Positions 1 through 8,277 of a stretch of 64,000 nucleotides of DNA are shown here, one piece after another. The notes under the pieces are model-generated. The model saw only the letters and a list, made by a program, of their open reading frames with translations. It searched no databases and was not told the origin of the DNA. The stretch lies in NCBI GenBank assembly GCA_016721765.1, contig JADKHO010000001.1, positions 124,001 to 188,000 of the forward strand, in the 5' to 3' direction. A program made the translations under genes and the position numbers. How positions within the stretch are numbered: position 1 is the stretch's first letter; each line of letters starts with the position of its first letter. Origin of the DNA: Bacteroidota bacterium (GTDB lineage Bacteria; Bacteroidota; Bacteroidia; UBA4408).

Positions 1-2
1 TC

Positions 3-551
3 ACCTCTGTAAGTAACGGAGCCAATTTAACCGATGGATTAGATGGACTTGCCACCGGTACATCAGCGATAATTGGTGCTACACTTTTGATTTTCGCCTA
101 TGTGTCGGGTAACATGATTTTCGCGAATTACTTGAACATTATGTATATCCCTAATACAGGAGAGTTGGTAATTTTTATGGGAGCATTTATTGGAGCATGT
201 GTTGGATTTATGTGGTACAACTCCTTCCCTGCGCAAGTATTTATGGGCGATACAGGAAGCTTAACACTCGGAGGTATAGTTGCTGTATTTGCATTAGCCA
301 TTCGAAAAGAATTACTCATTCCAATTTTATGTGGAATCTTTTTAGTTGAAAATCTCTCGGTAGTACTTCAAGTAGGGTATTTCAAATACACGAAGAAAAA
401 ATTTGGTGAAGGGCGTCGCATATTTAAAATGGCACCGCTTCATCATCATTATCAAAAGCTTGGGTTTCATGAATCAAAAATTGTAACCCGCTTTTGGATT
501 GTGGGTGTGATGTTAGCCATCATGACTTTCGTTACGCTAAAACTTCGTTAA
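3..551 (+). CDS. mraY: MraY, phospho-N-acetylmuramoyl-pentapeptide transferase (C-terminal part)
   Basis: MraY transfers phospho-MurNAc-pentapeptide from UDP to undecaprenyl phosphate in the inner membrane, giving lipid I. The frame is open from the window edge, so the N-terminus lies upstream; an apparent TTG start at 87 is internal. Visible family marks are the NLTDGLDGLATG segment at the very start, the FMGDTGSL motif (a catalytic Asp loop) near 241-264, and the MAPLHHHYQKLG histidine motif near 430-465, separated by hydrophobic helices. The stop is followed 4 bases later by murD, so the two are co-transcribed within the dcw cluster. Identification is secure; only the start is missing. Confidence 0.97.
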   Translation, partial: TSVSNGANLTDGLDGLATGTSAIIGATLLIFAYVSGNMIFANYLNIMYIPNTGELVIFMGAFIGACVGFMWYNSFPAQVFMGDTGSLTLGGIVAVFALAIRKELLIPILCGIFLVENLSVVLQVGYFKYTKKKFGEGRRIFKMAPLHHHYQKLGFHESKIVTRFWIVGVMLAIMTFVTLKLR

Positions 552-555
552 AATA

Positions 556-1914
556 ATGAGCACAAAAAATACAAATTCTTTAAAACGACTAGTTATTCTT
601 GGCGGTGGCGAGAGCGGTGTTGGCACTGCTATACTCGGGTTACAGAAAGGTTATGATGTATTTGTTTCCGACAAAGGAGGGATACGCGAAAAATACAAAA
701 AGGAGTTGGAGAAACATCATATTGCCTATGAAGAAAACCAACACACTTCCAAGAAAATAATGAATGCCGATGAAGTGGTAAAAAGTCCTGGTATTCCCGA
801 TAAAAGTGAACTAGTGCAAGCACTTTTAAAAAAGAAAATTCCTGTGATTTCGGAAATCGAATTTGCAGCACGTCATACCAATGCTACACTCATTGGAATT
901 ACCGGAACAAATGGAAAAACCACAACTACTTTGCTCACCTATCACATTTTATCAAAAGCCGGACTAAATGTTGGCCTAGCCGGAAATGTGGGAAAGAGTT
1001 TTGCGATGCAAGTAGCACAAAATTCGTTCGACTATTATGTACTAGAACTAAGCAGTTTTCAATTAGATGGCATGTTTAAAACACGTATCAATTTGGCGGT
1101 ATTATTAAACATTACACCGGATCATCTTGATCGCTATGAATACGAATTGCAAAACTATGTGGATTCAAAATTTAGAATTAGCCAAAATCAACTCAATCAA
1201 GATGTCTTTATTTATTGCAAAGACGATGAAATAACACAATCTCAAATCGCCACCAAAAAAATTGCCGCGCAACTCATTCCGATTTCCATTCACGAAAAAG
1301 TGGAGCATGGCGGCTATTTAAATGAAACCGAATTAATCCTGGATATAAACAATAAACCCTTCTCTATGTCAATACACAGTTTAGCCTTACAAGGCAAGCA
1401 CAACATTTACAACTCTATGGCCGCAGGCATAATTGCCAAAGTGCTTGACATTCGCAATGAGGTTGTTCGCGACAGTCTGTCTGACTTCGAGAACATCGAA
1501 CACCGATTAGAGTTTGTAACCAAGGTGCACGGCATCGAGTTTATTAACGACAGTAAAGCAACCAATGTAAACTCTACTTGGTATGCTTTGGAAAGCATGA
1601 CTAATCCTACAGTATGGATTGTTGGAGGTGTAGATAAAGGCAATGATTATTCGATGCTTAGAGAGTTAGTAAAAGACAAAGTAAAAGCGATTGTTTGCTT
1701 AGGCAAGGAGAACGAAAAAATTCACAATGCTTTCGCAGATATCGTGGAAATAATTGTGGATGCACATTCATCGGAAGAAGCAGTTAAACGTTCTTATAAA
1801 TTGGCCAAAAAAGGCGACACTGTTTTGCTTTCACCGGCCTGCAGCAGTTTCGATTTATTTGAAAATTATGAGGATAGGGGAAGGCAGTTTAAAAGAGACG
1901 TAAAATCATTATAA
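556..1914 (+). CDS. murD: MurD, UDP-N-acetylmuramoylalanine--D-glutamate ligase
   Basis: This cytoplasmic ATP-dependent ligase adds D-glutamate to UDP-MurNAc-L-Ala. The protein is 452 residues, a normal length. An N-terminal Rossmann-like UDP-binding part carries GGGESGVG. The central ATPase domain has the P-loop GITGTNGKTTTT near residues 113-124. The C-terminal domain has NDSKATN (331-337), WIVGGVDKGNDY and SPACSSFDLFENYEDRG. All the usual Mur ligase landmarks are present, so it should be active. It lies 4 bases after mraY and 20 bases before a second gene that duplicates only its C-terminal domain. Confidence 0.97.
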   Translation: MSTKNTNSLKRLVILGGGESGVGTAILGLQKGYDVFVSDKGGIREKYKKELEKHHIAYEENQHTSKKIMNADEVVKSPGIPDKSELVQALLKKKIPVISEIEFAARHTNATLIGITGTNGKTTTTLLTYHILSKAGLNVGLAGNVGKSFAMQVAQNSFDYYVLELSSFQLDGMFKTRINLAVLLNITPDHLDRYEYELQNYVDSKFRISQNQLNQDVFIYCKDDEITQSQIATKKIAAQLIPISIHEKVEHGGYLNETELILDINNKPFSMSIHSLALQGKHNIYNSMAAGIIAKVLDIRNEVVRDSLSDFENIEHRLEFVTKVHGIEFINDSKATNVNSTWYALESMTNPTVWIVGGVDKGNDYSMLRELVKDKVKAIVCLGKENEKIHNAFADIVEIIVDAHSSEEAVKRSYKLAKKGDTVLLSPACSSFDLFENYEDRGRQFKRDVKSL

Positions 1915-1934
1915 AATCAACCAAATATTAAATT

Positions 1935-2480
1935 ATGGACGCAAAGAAAATTAGCAGTAATCCGATTGAGTACATGCGCAAACTTTTGCAGATGCGCAAA
2001 GAAATTGACCGTGAAAACTATGCCGACATCAATGGTTCAGAACATCGATTAGAAAAGGTGGGCGAGTTTAACTACGTTGAGTTTATCAATGACAGCATGT
2101 CGACTGATATTGATAGCACTTGGCTTGCGCTAGAAAAAATGGAGAAACCCATTATTTGGATAGTTGGTGGTGTTGATAAAGGAAATGATTACGGTGTATT
2201 GGCTGAAATTTTGCGTGAAAAAGTAAAAGCTATTATTTGCCTAGGAAAGGATAATAGCACACTTTTCAAAATTTTTCAATATCAAAATATTGTACCCTTA
2301 ATCATTGATGCAAAAGAAATGAAAGAGGCTGTTGAGTATAGCTATCATTGGGCAAAAAAGGGTGATGTGGTGCTGTTTTCACCCGCTTGTCCGAGCTATG
2401 ATTTATATGAAAACTATGAAATACGCGGAAATAGTTTTAAAAATTCAGTGCGCGATTTTTTTGATTCAAGAATTAAATAA
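1935..2480 (+). CDS. Stand-alone MurD C-terminal-domain paralogue
   Basis: This 181-residue protein matches only the C-terminal (glutamate-ligase) domain of the MurD encoded just upstream. The shared blocks are EHRLE, EFINDS, STW.ALE, IWIVGGVDKGNDY, VKAIICLGK and SPACPSYDLYENYE.RG. It has no UDP-binding domain and no P-loop, so it cannot ligate alone. The NDSKATN motif of MurD is changed to NDSMSTD (residues 52-58), losing the Lys, while the GGVDKG Lys is kept. The first 35 residues (KKISSNPIEYMRKLLQMRKEI) are unrelated to MurD and look helical. Codons differ widely from murD, so the duplication is old and maintained. A role in regulating or scaffolding MurD or the divisome is inference; an inert relic is possible, but the frame is intact and the gene sits tightly in the operon. 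Confidence 0.85.
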   Translation: MDAKKISSNPIEYMRKLLQMRKEIDRENYADINGSEHRLEKVGEFNYVEFINDSMSTDIDSTWLALEKMEKPIIWIVGGVDKGNDYGVLAEILREKVKAIICLGKDNSTLFKIFQYQNIVPLIIDAKEMKEAVEYSYHWAKKGDVVLFSPACPSYDLYENYEIRGNSFKNSVRDFFDSRIK

Positions 2481-2488
2481 TTAGTGAA

Positions 2489-3643
2489 GTGAATAGAATC
2501 CTAAATAAGTTAAGCGGTGATAAAGTAATTTGGGTAGTTGCAGTAATGCTATCTATCTTTTCTGTGCTTGTAGTGTACAGTGCTTCGGGCTCGCTGGCTT
2601 ATAAATACAAAGGTGGGAATACTGAATTTTTTCTTTTTAAGCAAGTAGGATTTGTTGCGCTTGCATTAGGTTTCATTTACCTTACTCACCTGTTAAAATA
2701 CAGCTATTATTCAAGAGGGTCCCAAATAGCTTTATTTGTAGCTGCCCCACTTCTGCTGTTTACATTGGTGAAAGGGGTAAGTGCCGGGGATGCAAGTCGA
2801 TGGATTGCGATTCCGGGAATTGGATTCACTTTTCAAACCAGCGATTTCGCTAAGTTGGCACTTGTAGTGTATGTTGCACGATTGCTTTCGATGAAACAAG
2901 ATCAAATTAAAGATTTTAAAGAAGCATTTGTTCCAATTGTATTGCCCATTCTGATTATTTGTGGATTGATATTGCCAGCTAACTTTTCAACAGCAGCAGT
3001 ACTTTTTGTAACCTGCATTGTTTTGATGTTTATTGGCAGAGTAAACATTAAATACATATTGCTTTTGATTGGAAGCGGCATCGTATTTCTTGGACTCTTT
3101 ATTTTGTTAGTCTTCACTTTCCCACACATCAACAATCGGGTAGAGACCTGGAAAACACGTATTGAAAGTTTTGTAAGTGGTGATAGTGATGAAAACTATC
3201 AGGCGGAACAGGCTATGATAGCGATTGCTACCGGTGGGCCAATCGGCAAAGGACCGGGTAAGAGCACACAGCGCAACTTTTTACCGCAAGCTTCCTCCGA
3301 TTTTATTTTTGCCATCATCATTGAAGAATACGGCTCCATTCTAGGCGGATTTTTGGTCATATTTTTATACATGATTTTACTATTTAGGGCCACTCGAATT
3401 GCTACCAAAAGTCCAAAAACCTTTGGAAGCTTATTGGCTATTGGGCTTTGCTTTATGTTGGTCTTTCAGGCTATGATAAACATGGGCGTAGCTGTGCACT
3501 TATTTCCCGTTACGGGGCAGCCCTTACCCATGGTAAGTGCTGGTGGTACCTCTGTTATTTTCTCGAGCATTGCCATTGGAATTATATTAAGTGTGAGTAG
3601 AGAAATTGAATCTGAAAAGAAAGGAGAGTTGGCGGATGCTTAA
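2489..3643 (+). CDS. ftsW: FtsW, SEDS-family septal peptidoglycan glycosyltransferase
   Basis: FtsW is a polytopic inner-membrane SEDS protein that polymerises lipid II at the septum with its partner class B PBP. The 384-residue protein is hydrophobic throughout, with about ten membrane segments. It has the large loop with RVETWKTRIESF and the SEDS-typical ending GQPLPMVSAGGTSVIFSSIAIGI. The start is GTG at 2489, 8 bases after the MurD-like gene's stop. The 3' end overlaps murG by 8 bases. The dcw context between murD and murG favours FtsW over RodA. Confidence 0.95.
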   Translation: MNRILNKLSGDKVIWVVAVMLSIFSVLVVYSASGSLAYKYKGGNTEFFLFKQVGFVALALGFIYLTHLLKYSYYSRGSQIALFVAAPLLLFTLVKGVSAGDASRWIAIPGIGFTFQTSDFAKLALVVYVARLLSMKQDQIKDFKEAFVPIVLPILIICGLILPANFSTAAVLFVTCIVLMFIGRVNIKYILLLIGSGIVFLGLFILLVFTFPHINNRVETWKTRIESFVSGDSDENYQAEQAMIAIATGGPIGKGPGKSTQRNFLPQASSDFIFAIIIEEYGSILGGFLVIFLYMILLFRATRIATKSPKTFGSLLAIGLCFMLVFQAMINMGVAVHLFPVTGQPLPMVSAGGTSVIFSSIAIGIILSVSREIESEKKGELADA

Positions 3644-4736
3644 TGTAATCATAAGTGGTGGAGGAACTGGCGGGCATATTTTTCCGGCAATTGCAATTGC
3701 AAATGCATTAAAAGAAAAATACAATGGTGTAAACATCCTGTTTGTAGGAGCCTTAGGTAAAATGGAAATGGAAAAAGTACCTGCTGCCGGATATAAAATT
3801 GTGGGCTTAAACATCAGCGGTTTACAGCGAAAATCAATACTTAAAAACTTTTCCTTTCCATTTAAATTAATTTCTAGTGTAAGTAAATCACGAAGAATCA
3901 TAAAGGAATTTAAACCCCATGCAGTTGTAGGTGTAGGCGGATTTGCGAGCGGCCCCTTGTTATATGCTGCCACCCAAATGGGAATACCTGCCTTGATTCA
4001 GGAGCAAAACTCTTATCCGGGAATCACCAATAAATGGCTGGCAAAAAAAGTGAAGCGAATTTGTGTTGCTTATGAAGGAATGGATAAATACTTCCCAAAG
4101 GAAAAAATAATTTTAACCGGTAATCCAGTTCGACAAGATATTAAAAACCTAAGTGGCAAACGCGAAAGAGCGTTGGAGTTTTTTGAATTAGATGGCACAA
4201 AAAAAACAGTATTGGTTATCGGTGGAAGTCTTGGTGCAAGAAGTATTAATGAAAGCATAAAATCCATTCTACCTGAATTCGAAAAACATTCTGTTCAGTT
4301 AATATGGCAAACGGGAATTAATTACAAACCTATTGCCGACGAGGCAAAATCAGGTAATGGAAATCCTAATATCAAAGTATTTGATTTTATTTCAAAAATG
4401 GATTATGCCTATGCTGTTGCCGATGTAGTTGTTTCGAGAGCAGGTGCCAGTTCCGTTTCAGAATTGTGCATTGTGGATAAAGCTGCAATCCTTATTCCCT
4501 ATCCATTCGCTGCTGAAGATCATCAAACAAGCAATGCGCAAGCCTTAGTAACACATCATGCTGCTGTTCTAATAAAAGATAGTGATGTAAAAGAAAAGCT
4601 AAAAGAAACACTATTCGACTTGTTACAGAACGATGAGAAAAGAAAAAAATTGGAAGAGAATATAATTCGACTTGCCTTTAGAGATGCAGCCGAAGTAATA
4701 GCAAGTGAAGTAGTTAGTATTGCGAATCAAAATTAA
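3636..4736 (+). CDS. murG: MurG, lipid II-forming GlcNAc transferase
   Basis: MurG is a peripheral inner-membrane GT-B enzyme that transfers GlcNAc from UDP-GlcNAc to lipid I. The N-terminal ISGGGTGGHIFPA motif is the glycine-rich donor and acceptor loop. Later blocks include GVGGFASGP, QEQNSYPGITNK, GGSLGAR and VVSRAGASSVSE. I chose the ATG at 3636 because an AAGGAG ribosome site lies at 3620-3625 and the protein then starts with MLNVIISGGG, as in the family. A TTG 30 bases upstream would add an implausible charged tail inside ftsW. The resulting 366 residues are normal. Confidence 0.96.
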   Translation: MLNVIISGGGTGGHIFPAIAIANALKEKYNGVNILFVGALGKMEMEKVPAAGYKIVGLNISGLQRKSILKNFSFPFKLISSVSKSRRIIKEFKPHAVVGVGGFASGPLLYAATQMGIPALIQEQNSYPGITNKWLAKKVKRICVAYEGMDKYFPKEKIILTGNPVRQDIKNLSGKRERALEFFELDGTKKTVLVIGGSLGARSINESIKSILPEFEKHSVQLIWQTGINYKPIADEAKSGNGNPNIKVFDFISKMDYAYAVADVVVSRAGASSVSELCIVDKAAILIPYPFAAEDHQTSNAQALVTHHAAVLIKDSDVKEKLKETLFDLLQNDEKRKKLEENIIRLAFRDAAEVIASEVVSIANQN

Positions 4737-4737
4737 A

Positions 4738-6141
4738 ATGGATTTTAACACCATCAAGAGCGTTTATTTTTTAGGTATTGGGGGCATTGGCATGAGTGCC
4801 TTAGCACGCTATTTCAAAACCTTAAATAAAACTGTTTGTGGATATGATAAAACTCAAACTGCTTTAACAGTTGAATTACAAAAAGAAGGTATCGCTATAC
4901 ATTTTGAAGACACTATTTCATTTTTCCAGTCAACAATAAATGATTCTAAAGAAGAAATATTAATTGTTTACACTCCTGCCATTCCTAAGGATCATCAAGA
5001 ATACAATTATTTTTTAAGGGAAGGTTATACCCTCAAAAAACGGTCAGAAGTGTTGGGTATAATTACACAAAACACATTTACCTTAGCAGTTGCCGGAACA
5101 CATGGAAAAACAACTACTTCCAGCATTTTAGCGCATATCCTAAAATCGGCAAACAAAGATTGTAGTGCTTTTTTAGGAGGCATAACTCGAAATTACAATT
5201 CCAATTTTTTACTTTCTGAAAACAAAAACGGAATGGGTCCAACGGTAGTGGAAGCCGATGAATACGACAGGTCCTTTTTGACTTTGCGTCCGAATATATC
5301 TATCATAACTTCGGTTGATGCTGATCATTTAGATATTTACACCGAACACAAATACTTAAAAGAATCGTTTGAGCTCTTTGCAGGACAAACCAAAGTCAAT
5401 GGTCACATTATTTCAAAAAAAGGATTGGATTTTAAATTGCCACAAGGTGATTCGTATAAAACTTATACGTACGCTTTGAGTGAAAAAGCAGATTTTTATG
5501 GTAGTGAAATCCATATTGTAGATGGCAATTATGTGTTTAATTTTATTAGCCCAATTAAATGTATTAAGGAAATTCAATTTTCCTTTCCGGGTTTACACAA
5601 TACCGAAAATGCCATTGCAGCCTGCGCTGCTGCGCAAATTTATGGAGTAAGTGCTGCTGAAATAAAAATTGCACTAAATACCTTTCGTGGAGTAAAAAGA
5701 AGATTTGATTATCGTATTAAAAGCGAGAACTTAGTGTTTATTGACGATTATGCTCACCATCCGGAAGAACTAAAAGCTTGCATTAACTCCGTGCGAGAAT
5801 TATATCCTAACAAAAAAATAACGGGCATATTTCAACCTCATCTTTTTTCGCGTACACGTGATTTTGCCGATGAATTTGCGAAAAGCTTGGATTTACTCGA
5901 TGAAACAATACTACTCGATATTTATCCTGCACGTGAATTACCTATTGAAGGTATAAACTCAGCATTGCTTTTAAGTAAAATGAACAGCAGTAAAAAATCA
6001 ATTTGCAGCAAAGAATCACTTTGTGAGAAAGTGGTTTCACTTCATCCGGAAGTATTGCTAACTCTTGGCGCCGGTGATATTGACAAGTTAGTAGAACCGC
6101 TTGAAATTGCTTTAAACAACGCATATAAATTAATCGGATGA
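4738..6141 (+). CDS. murC: MurC, UDP-N-acetylmuramate--L-alanine ligase
   Basis: MurC adds the first residue, L-Ala, of the stem peptide to UDP-MurNAc in the cytoplasm. Motifs are the N-terminal GIGGIGMSALARYF nucleotide-binding loop, the P-loop AGTHGKTTTSS near residue 119, EADEYDRSFL, the DADHLDIY magnesium and substrate segment, and DDYAHHPEE in the C-terminal domain. The length of 467 residues is typical. The start is the ATG one base after the murG stop, not the upstream TTG inside murG. The stop overlaps the ftsQ start (ATGA), indicating translational coupling. Confidence 0.96.
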   Translation: MDFNTIKSVYFLGIGGIGMSALARYFKTLNKTVCGYDKTQTALTVELQKEGIAIHFEDTISFFQSTINDSKEEILIVYTPAIPKDHQEYNYFLREGYTLKKRSEVLGIITQNTFTLAVAGTHGKTTTSSILAHILKSANKDCSAFLGGITRNYNSNFLLSENKNGMGPTVVEADEYDRSFLTLRPNISIITSVDADHLDIYTEHKYLKESFELFAGQTKVNGHIISKKGLDFKLPQGDSYKTYTYALSEKADFYGSEIHIVDGNYVFNFISPIKCIKEIQFSFPGLHNTENAIAACAAAQIYGVSAAEIKIALNTFRGVKRRFDYRIKSENLVFIDDYAHHPEELKACINSVRELYPNKKITGIFQPHLFSRTRDFADEFAKSLDLLDETILLDIYPARELPIEGINSALLLSKMNSSKKSICSKESLCEKVVSLHPEVLLTLGAGDIDKLVEPLEIALNNAYKLIG

Positions 6142-6932
6142 GCACATTTAAAAAAATACTTTACGCATCCTTTTGGATTGTTTTACTCTCAGGAACCATT
6201 GTATTGTTAGGCTTTGTGAAGAACGAACACAAGCGATTAAAGTGCGGCGCTGTGGAAGTAAACATTGACAATACCGACGAAAATGAATTTGTTAGCCGGG
6301 CCGACATTTTGCAAATGGCACTCGAAAATCGCGACAAGCTGGAAGGACAAACACTTGAGACGATAGATGTAAATAAATTAGAAAAAATATTCAATACGCA
6401 TCCGGCCATTTCAAACGCCGAAGTTTTCGAAAATATTGCAGGTGACCTAACCATCAATATCACCCAAAAACGACCAATTGCACGTGTTATTACTGCTTCA
6501 GGTGAAAGCTATTACATCGATTCAAAAGGCAAATTGATGTTGTGGTCACGCAACTACACTGCGCGTGTACCGGTGATTACAGGAGAAATATATGAAAGTT
6601 TTGCAAAGAATAATCTACTAGATTTTTCAAAGAATGATATTAACGATTCGCTGTTGAAAAAAAACACCCTCTTTGGCCTTTATTGCCTTGCGAAATATAT
6701 TGATTCAGACGAATTTTGGAAAGCTCAAATTCAACAAATTACAGTAGGCGAAGACATTGAGCTAATACCAACGATGGGGAATAACCGAATTATATTTGGA
6801 GACACTCAAGACATCGATGCAAAATTTAAAAAGTTGATGGTTTTTTATACGCATGGTTTAAGCAAAGTGGGATGGAATGCTTATACCGAAATCAACTTAA
6901 AATTCAAAGATAACGTGGTTTGCAAAAAATAA
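6138..6932 (+). CDS. ftsQ: FtsQ/DivIB-type cell division protein
   Basis: FtsQ is a bitopic divisome protein linking early and late division components. The 264-residue product has one N-terminal membrane segment (about residues 8-27, ILYASFWIVLLSGTIVLLGF). A periplasmic POTRA-like region follows, with the typical EKIFNTHPAISNAEVFENIAGDLTI stretch quoted here only by its core, HPAISNAEVF. The C-terminal beta domain contains YIDSKGKLM. The sequence is poorly conserved, as usual for FtsQ, so the call rests on topology, the POTRA pattern and position between murC and ftsA. Confidence 0.9.
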   Translation: MSTFKKILYASFWIVLLSGTIVLLGFVKNEHKRLKCGAVEVNIDNTDENEFVSRADILQMALENRDKLEGQTLETIDVNKLEKIFNTHPAISNAEVFENIAGDLTINITQKRPIARVITASGESYYIDSKGKLMLWSRNYTARVPVITGEIYESFAKNNLLDFSKNDINDSLLKKNTLFGLYCLAKYIDSDEFWKAQIQQITVGEDIELIPTMGNNRIIFGDTQDIDAKFKKLMVFYTHGLSKVGWNAYTEINLKFKDNVVCKK

Positions 6933-6937
6933 GGGAA

Positions 6938-8239
6938 ATGAAAAACAACGACATAGTTGTAGGGTTGGATATAGGCACAACAAAAATTGTTGCTTTAGTG
7001 GGGCGTAAAAATGAATTCGGAAAAATTGAAATTCTAGGACTTGGAAAAACCGAGTCTGTTGGTGTTTCGCGCGGGGTAGTTTCCAATATCGAAAAAACAG
7101 TTCAATCCATAAAGGTTGCTATTGAAGAAGCTCAAAGTAAATCAGGAATTACAATTAGTGATGTGCATGTTGGAATTGCAGGGCAACACATCAAAAGTTT
7201 GCAACACCGCGGCATACGCATGCGCAATAGTTTGGAAGAAGAGATTAGTCAAAAAGATGTGGACGCCTTAATTGACGACATGTACAAATTGGCTATGCTT
7301 CCGGGCGAAGAAATAATTCATGTGTTGCCTCAGGAATACATTGTAGACAATGAAATGGGAATTAAAGATCCTATTGGAATGTCGGGAAACAGACTGGAAG
7401 CCAATTTTCATATCATTACCGGACAAGTTGCGGCAATAAATAATTTAATAAAATGTGTTACGCGTGCCGGATTAAAACCGAAAGAAATTATGCTGGAGCC
7501 ACTTGCTTCCGCAGATGCAGTATTAAGCAATGAAGAAAAGGAAGCAGGTGTAGTATTAGTAGATGTAGGGGGTGGAACTACCGATATTGCCATTTTCCAT
7601 GAAGGAATAATACGGCATACAGCTGTTATTCCTTTTGGCGGAAATGTTATCACAGAAGATATAAAAGAAGGCTGTACCATTATTAAAAACCAGGCAGAAT
7701 TGCTTAAAATTAAATTTGGTTCGGCATTAGCAAGTGAAAATCAAGATAATGAAATAGTGAGCATTCCCGGTCTACGTGGAAGGGAGCCTAAAGAAATTTC
7801 ATTAAAGAATCTTGCGAGTATCATTGAGGCGCGAATGGAAGAAATAATAGAGCACATCTATTATGAAATCAAAAATTCGGGTTACGAGAAAAAATTAATT
7901 GCGGGTATTGTTATCACAGGTGGTGGAGCCCAACTCAAGCACATCACACAACTCATGGAATACATAACCGGTATGGATGCACGCGTGGGATATCCCAATG
8001 AGCATTTAAGCAAAGGTTTGGAAGATGTAACAAGTCCGATGTATGCAACGGGCGTTGGATTGGTGATACGCGGTTTAGCTTTTCTTCAACCCGAAACGGA
8101 ATCAACAGAAGAAAAAAATCCGGAGACTCCGCCGCCTACACATACTGAAATTAAAGACCATTCCGTAAAAAAGAAAGGCAGCTTTTTCGATAATTTAATT
8201 ACAAAAGCAAAAGGAATCTTTGACGAAGACATACAATAA
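6938..8239 (+). CDS. ftsA: FtsA, actin-like Z-ring membrane anchor
   Basis: FtsA is an actin-fold ATPase that tethers FtsZ to the membrane and recruits later divisome proteins. The product starts VVGLDIGTTKIVALVG (phosphate 1 loop). It has the SHS2-domain region around VGIAGQHIKS, VLVDVGGGTTDIAIF (phosphate 2) and ITGGGAQLKHI (adenosine motif). The end is a charged linker followed by SFFDNLITKAKGIF, a likely amphipathic membrane-targeting helix. The ATG at 6938 gives the family N-terminus; the upstream TTG lies inside ftsQ. The gene begins 5 bases after ftsQ and is 38 bases before ftsZ. Confidence 0.96.
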   Translation: MKNNDIVVGLDIGTTKIVALVGRKNEFGKIEILGLGKTESVGVSRGVVSNIEKTVQSIKVAIEEAQSKSGITISDVHVGIAGQHIKSLQHRGIRMRNSLEEEISQKDVDALIDDMYKLAMLPGEEIIHVLPQEYIVDNEMGIKDPIGMSGNRLEANFHIITGQVAAINNLIKCVTRAGLKPKEIMLEPLASADAVLSNEEKEAGVVLVDVGGGTTDIAIFHEGIIRHTAVIPFGGNVITEDIKEGCTIIKNQAELLKIKFGSALASENQDNEIVSIPGLRGREPKEISLKNLASIIEARMEEIIEHIYYEIKNSGYEKKLIAGIVITGGGAQLKHITQLMEYITGMDARVGYPNEHLSKGLEDVTSPMYATGVGLVIRGLAFLQPETESTEEKNPETPPPTHTEIKDHSVKKKGSFFDNLITKAKGIFDEDIQ

Positions 8240-8277
8240 AAACCACTTATAAAAACCACTAGTTAATACAAATTAAA

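Noticed and set aside
87..551. Internal TTG start for mraY
   Set aside because: The frame stays open to the window edge with the conserved NLTDGLDGLATG motif before 87, so the gene is cut by the edge, not started there.
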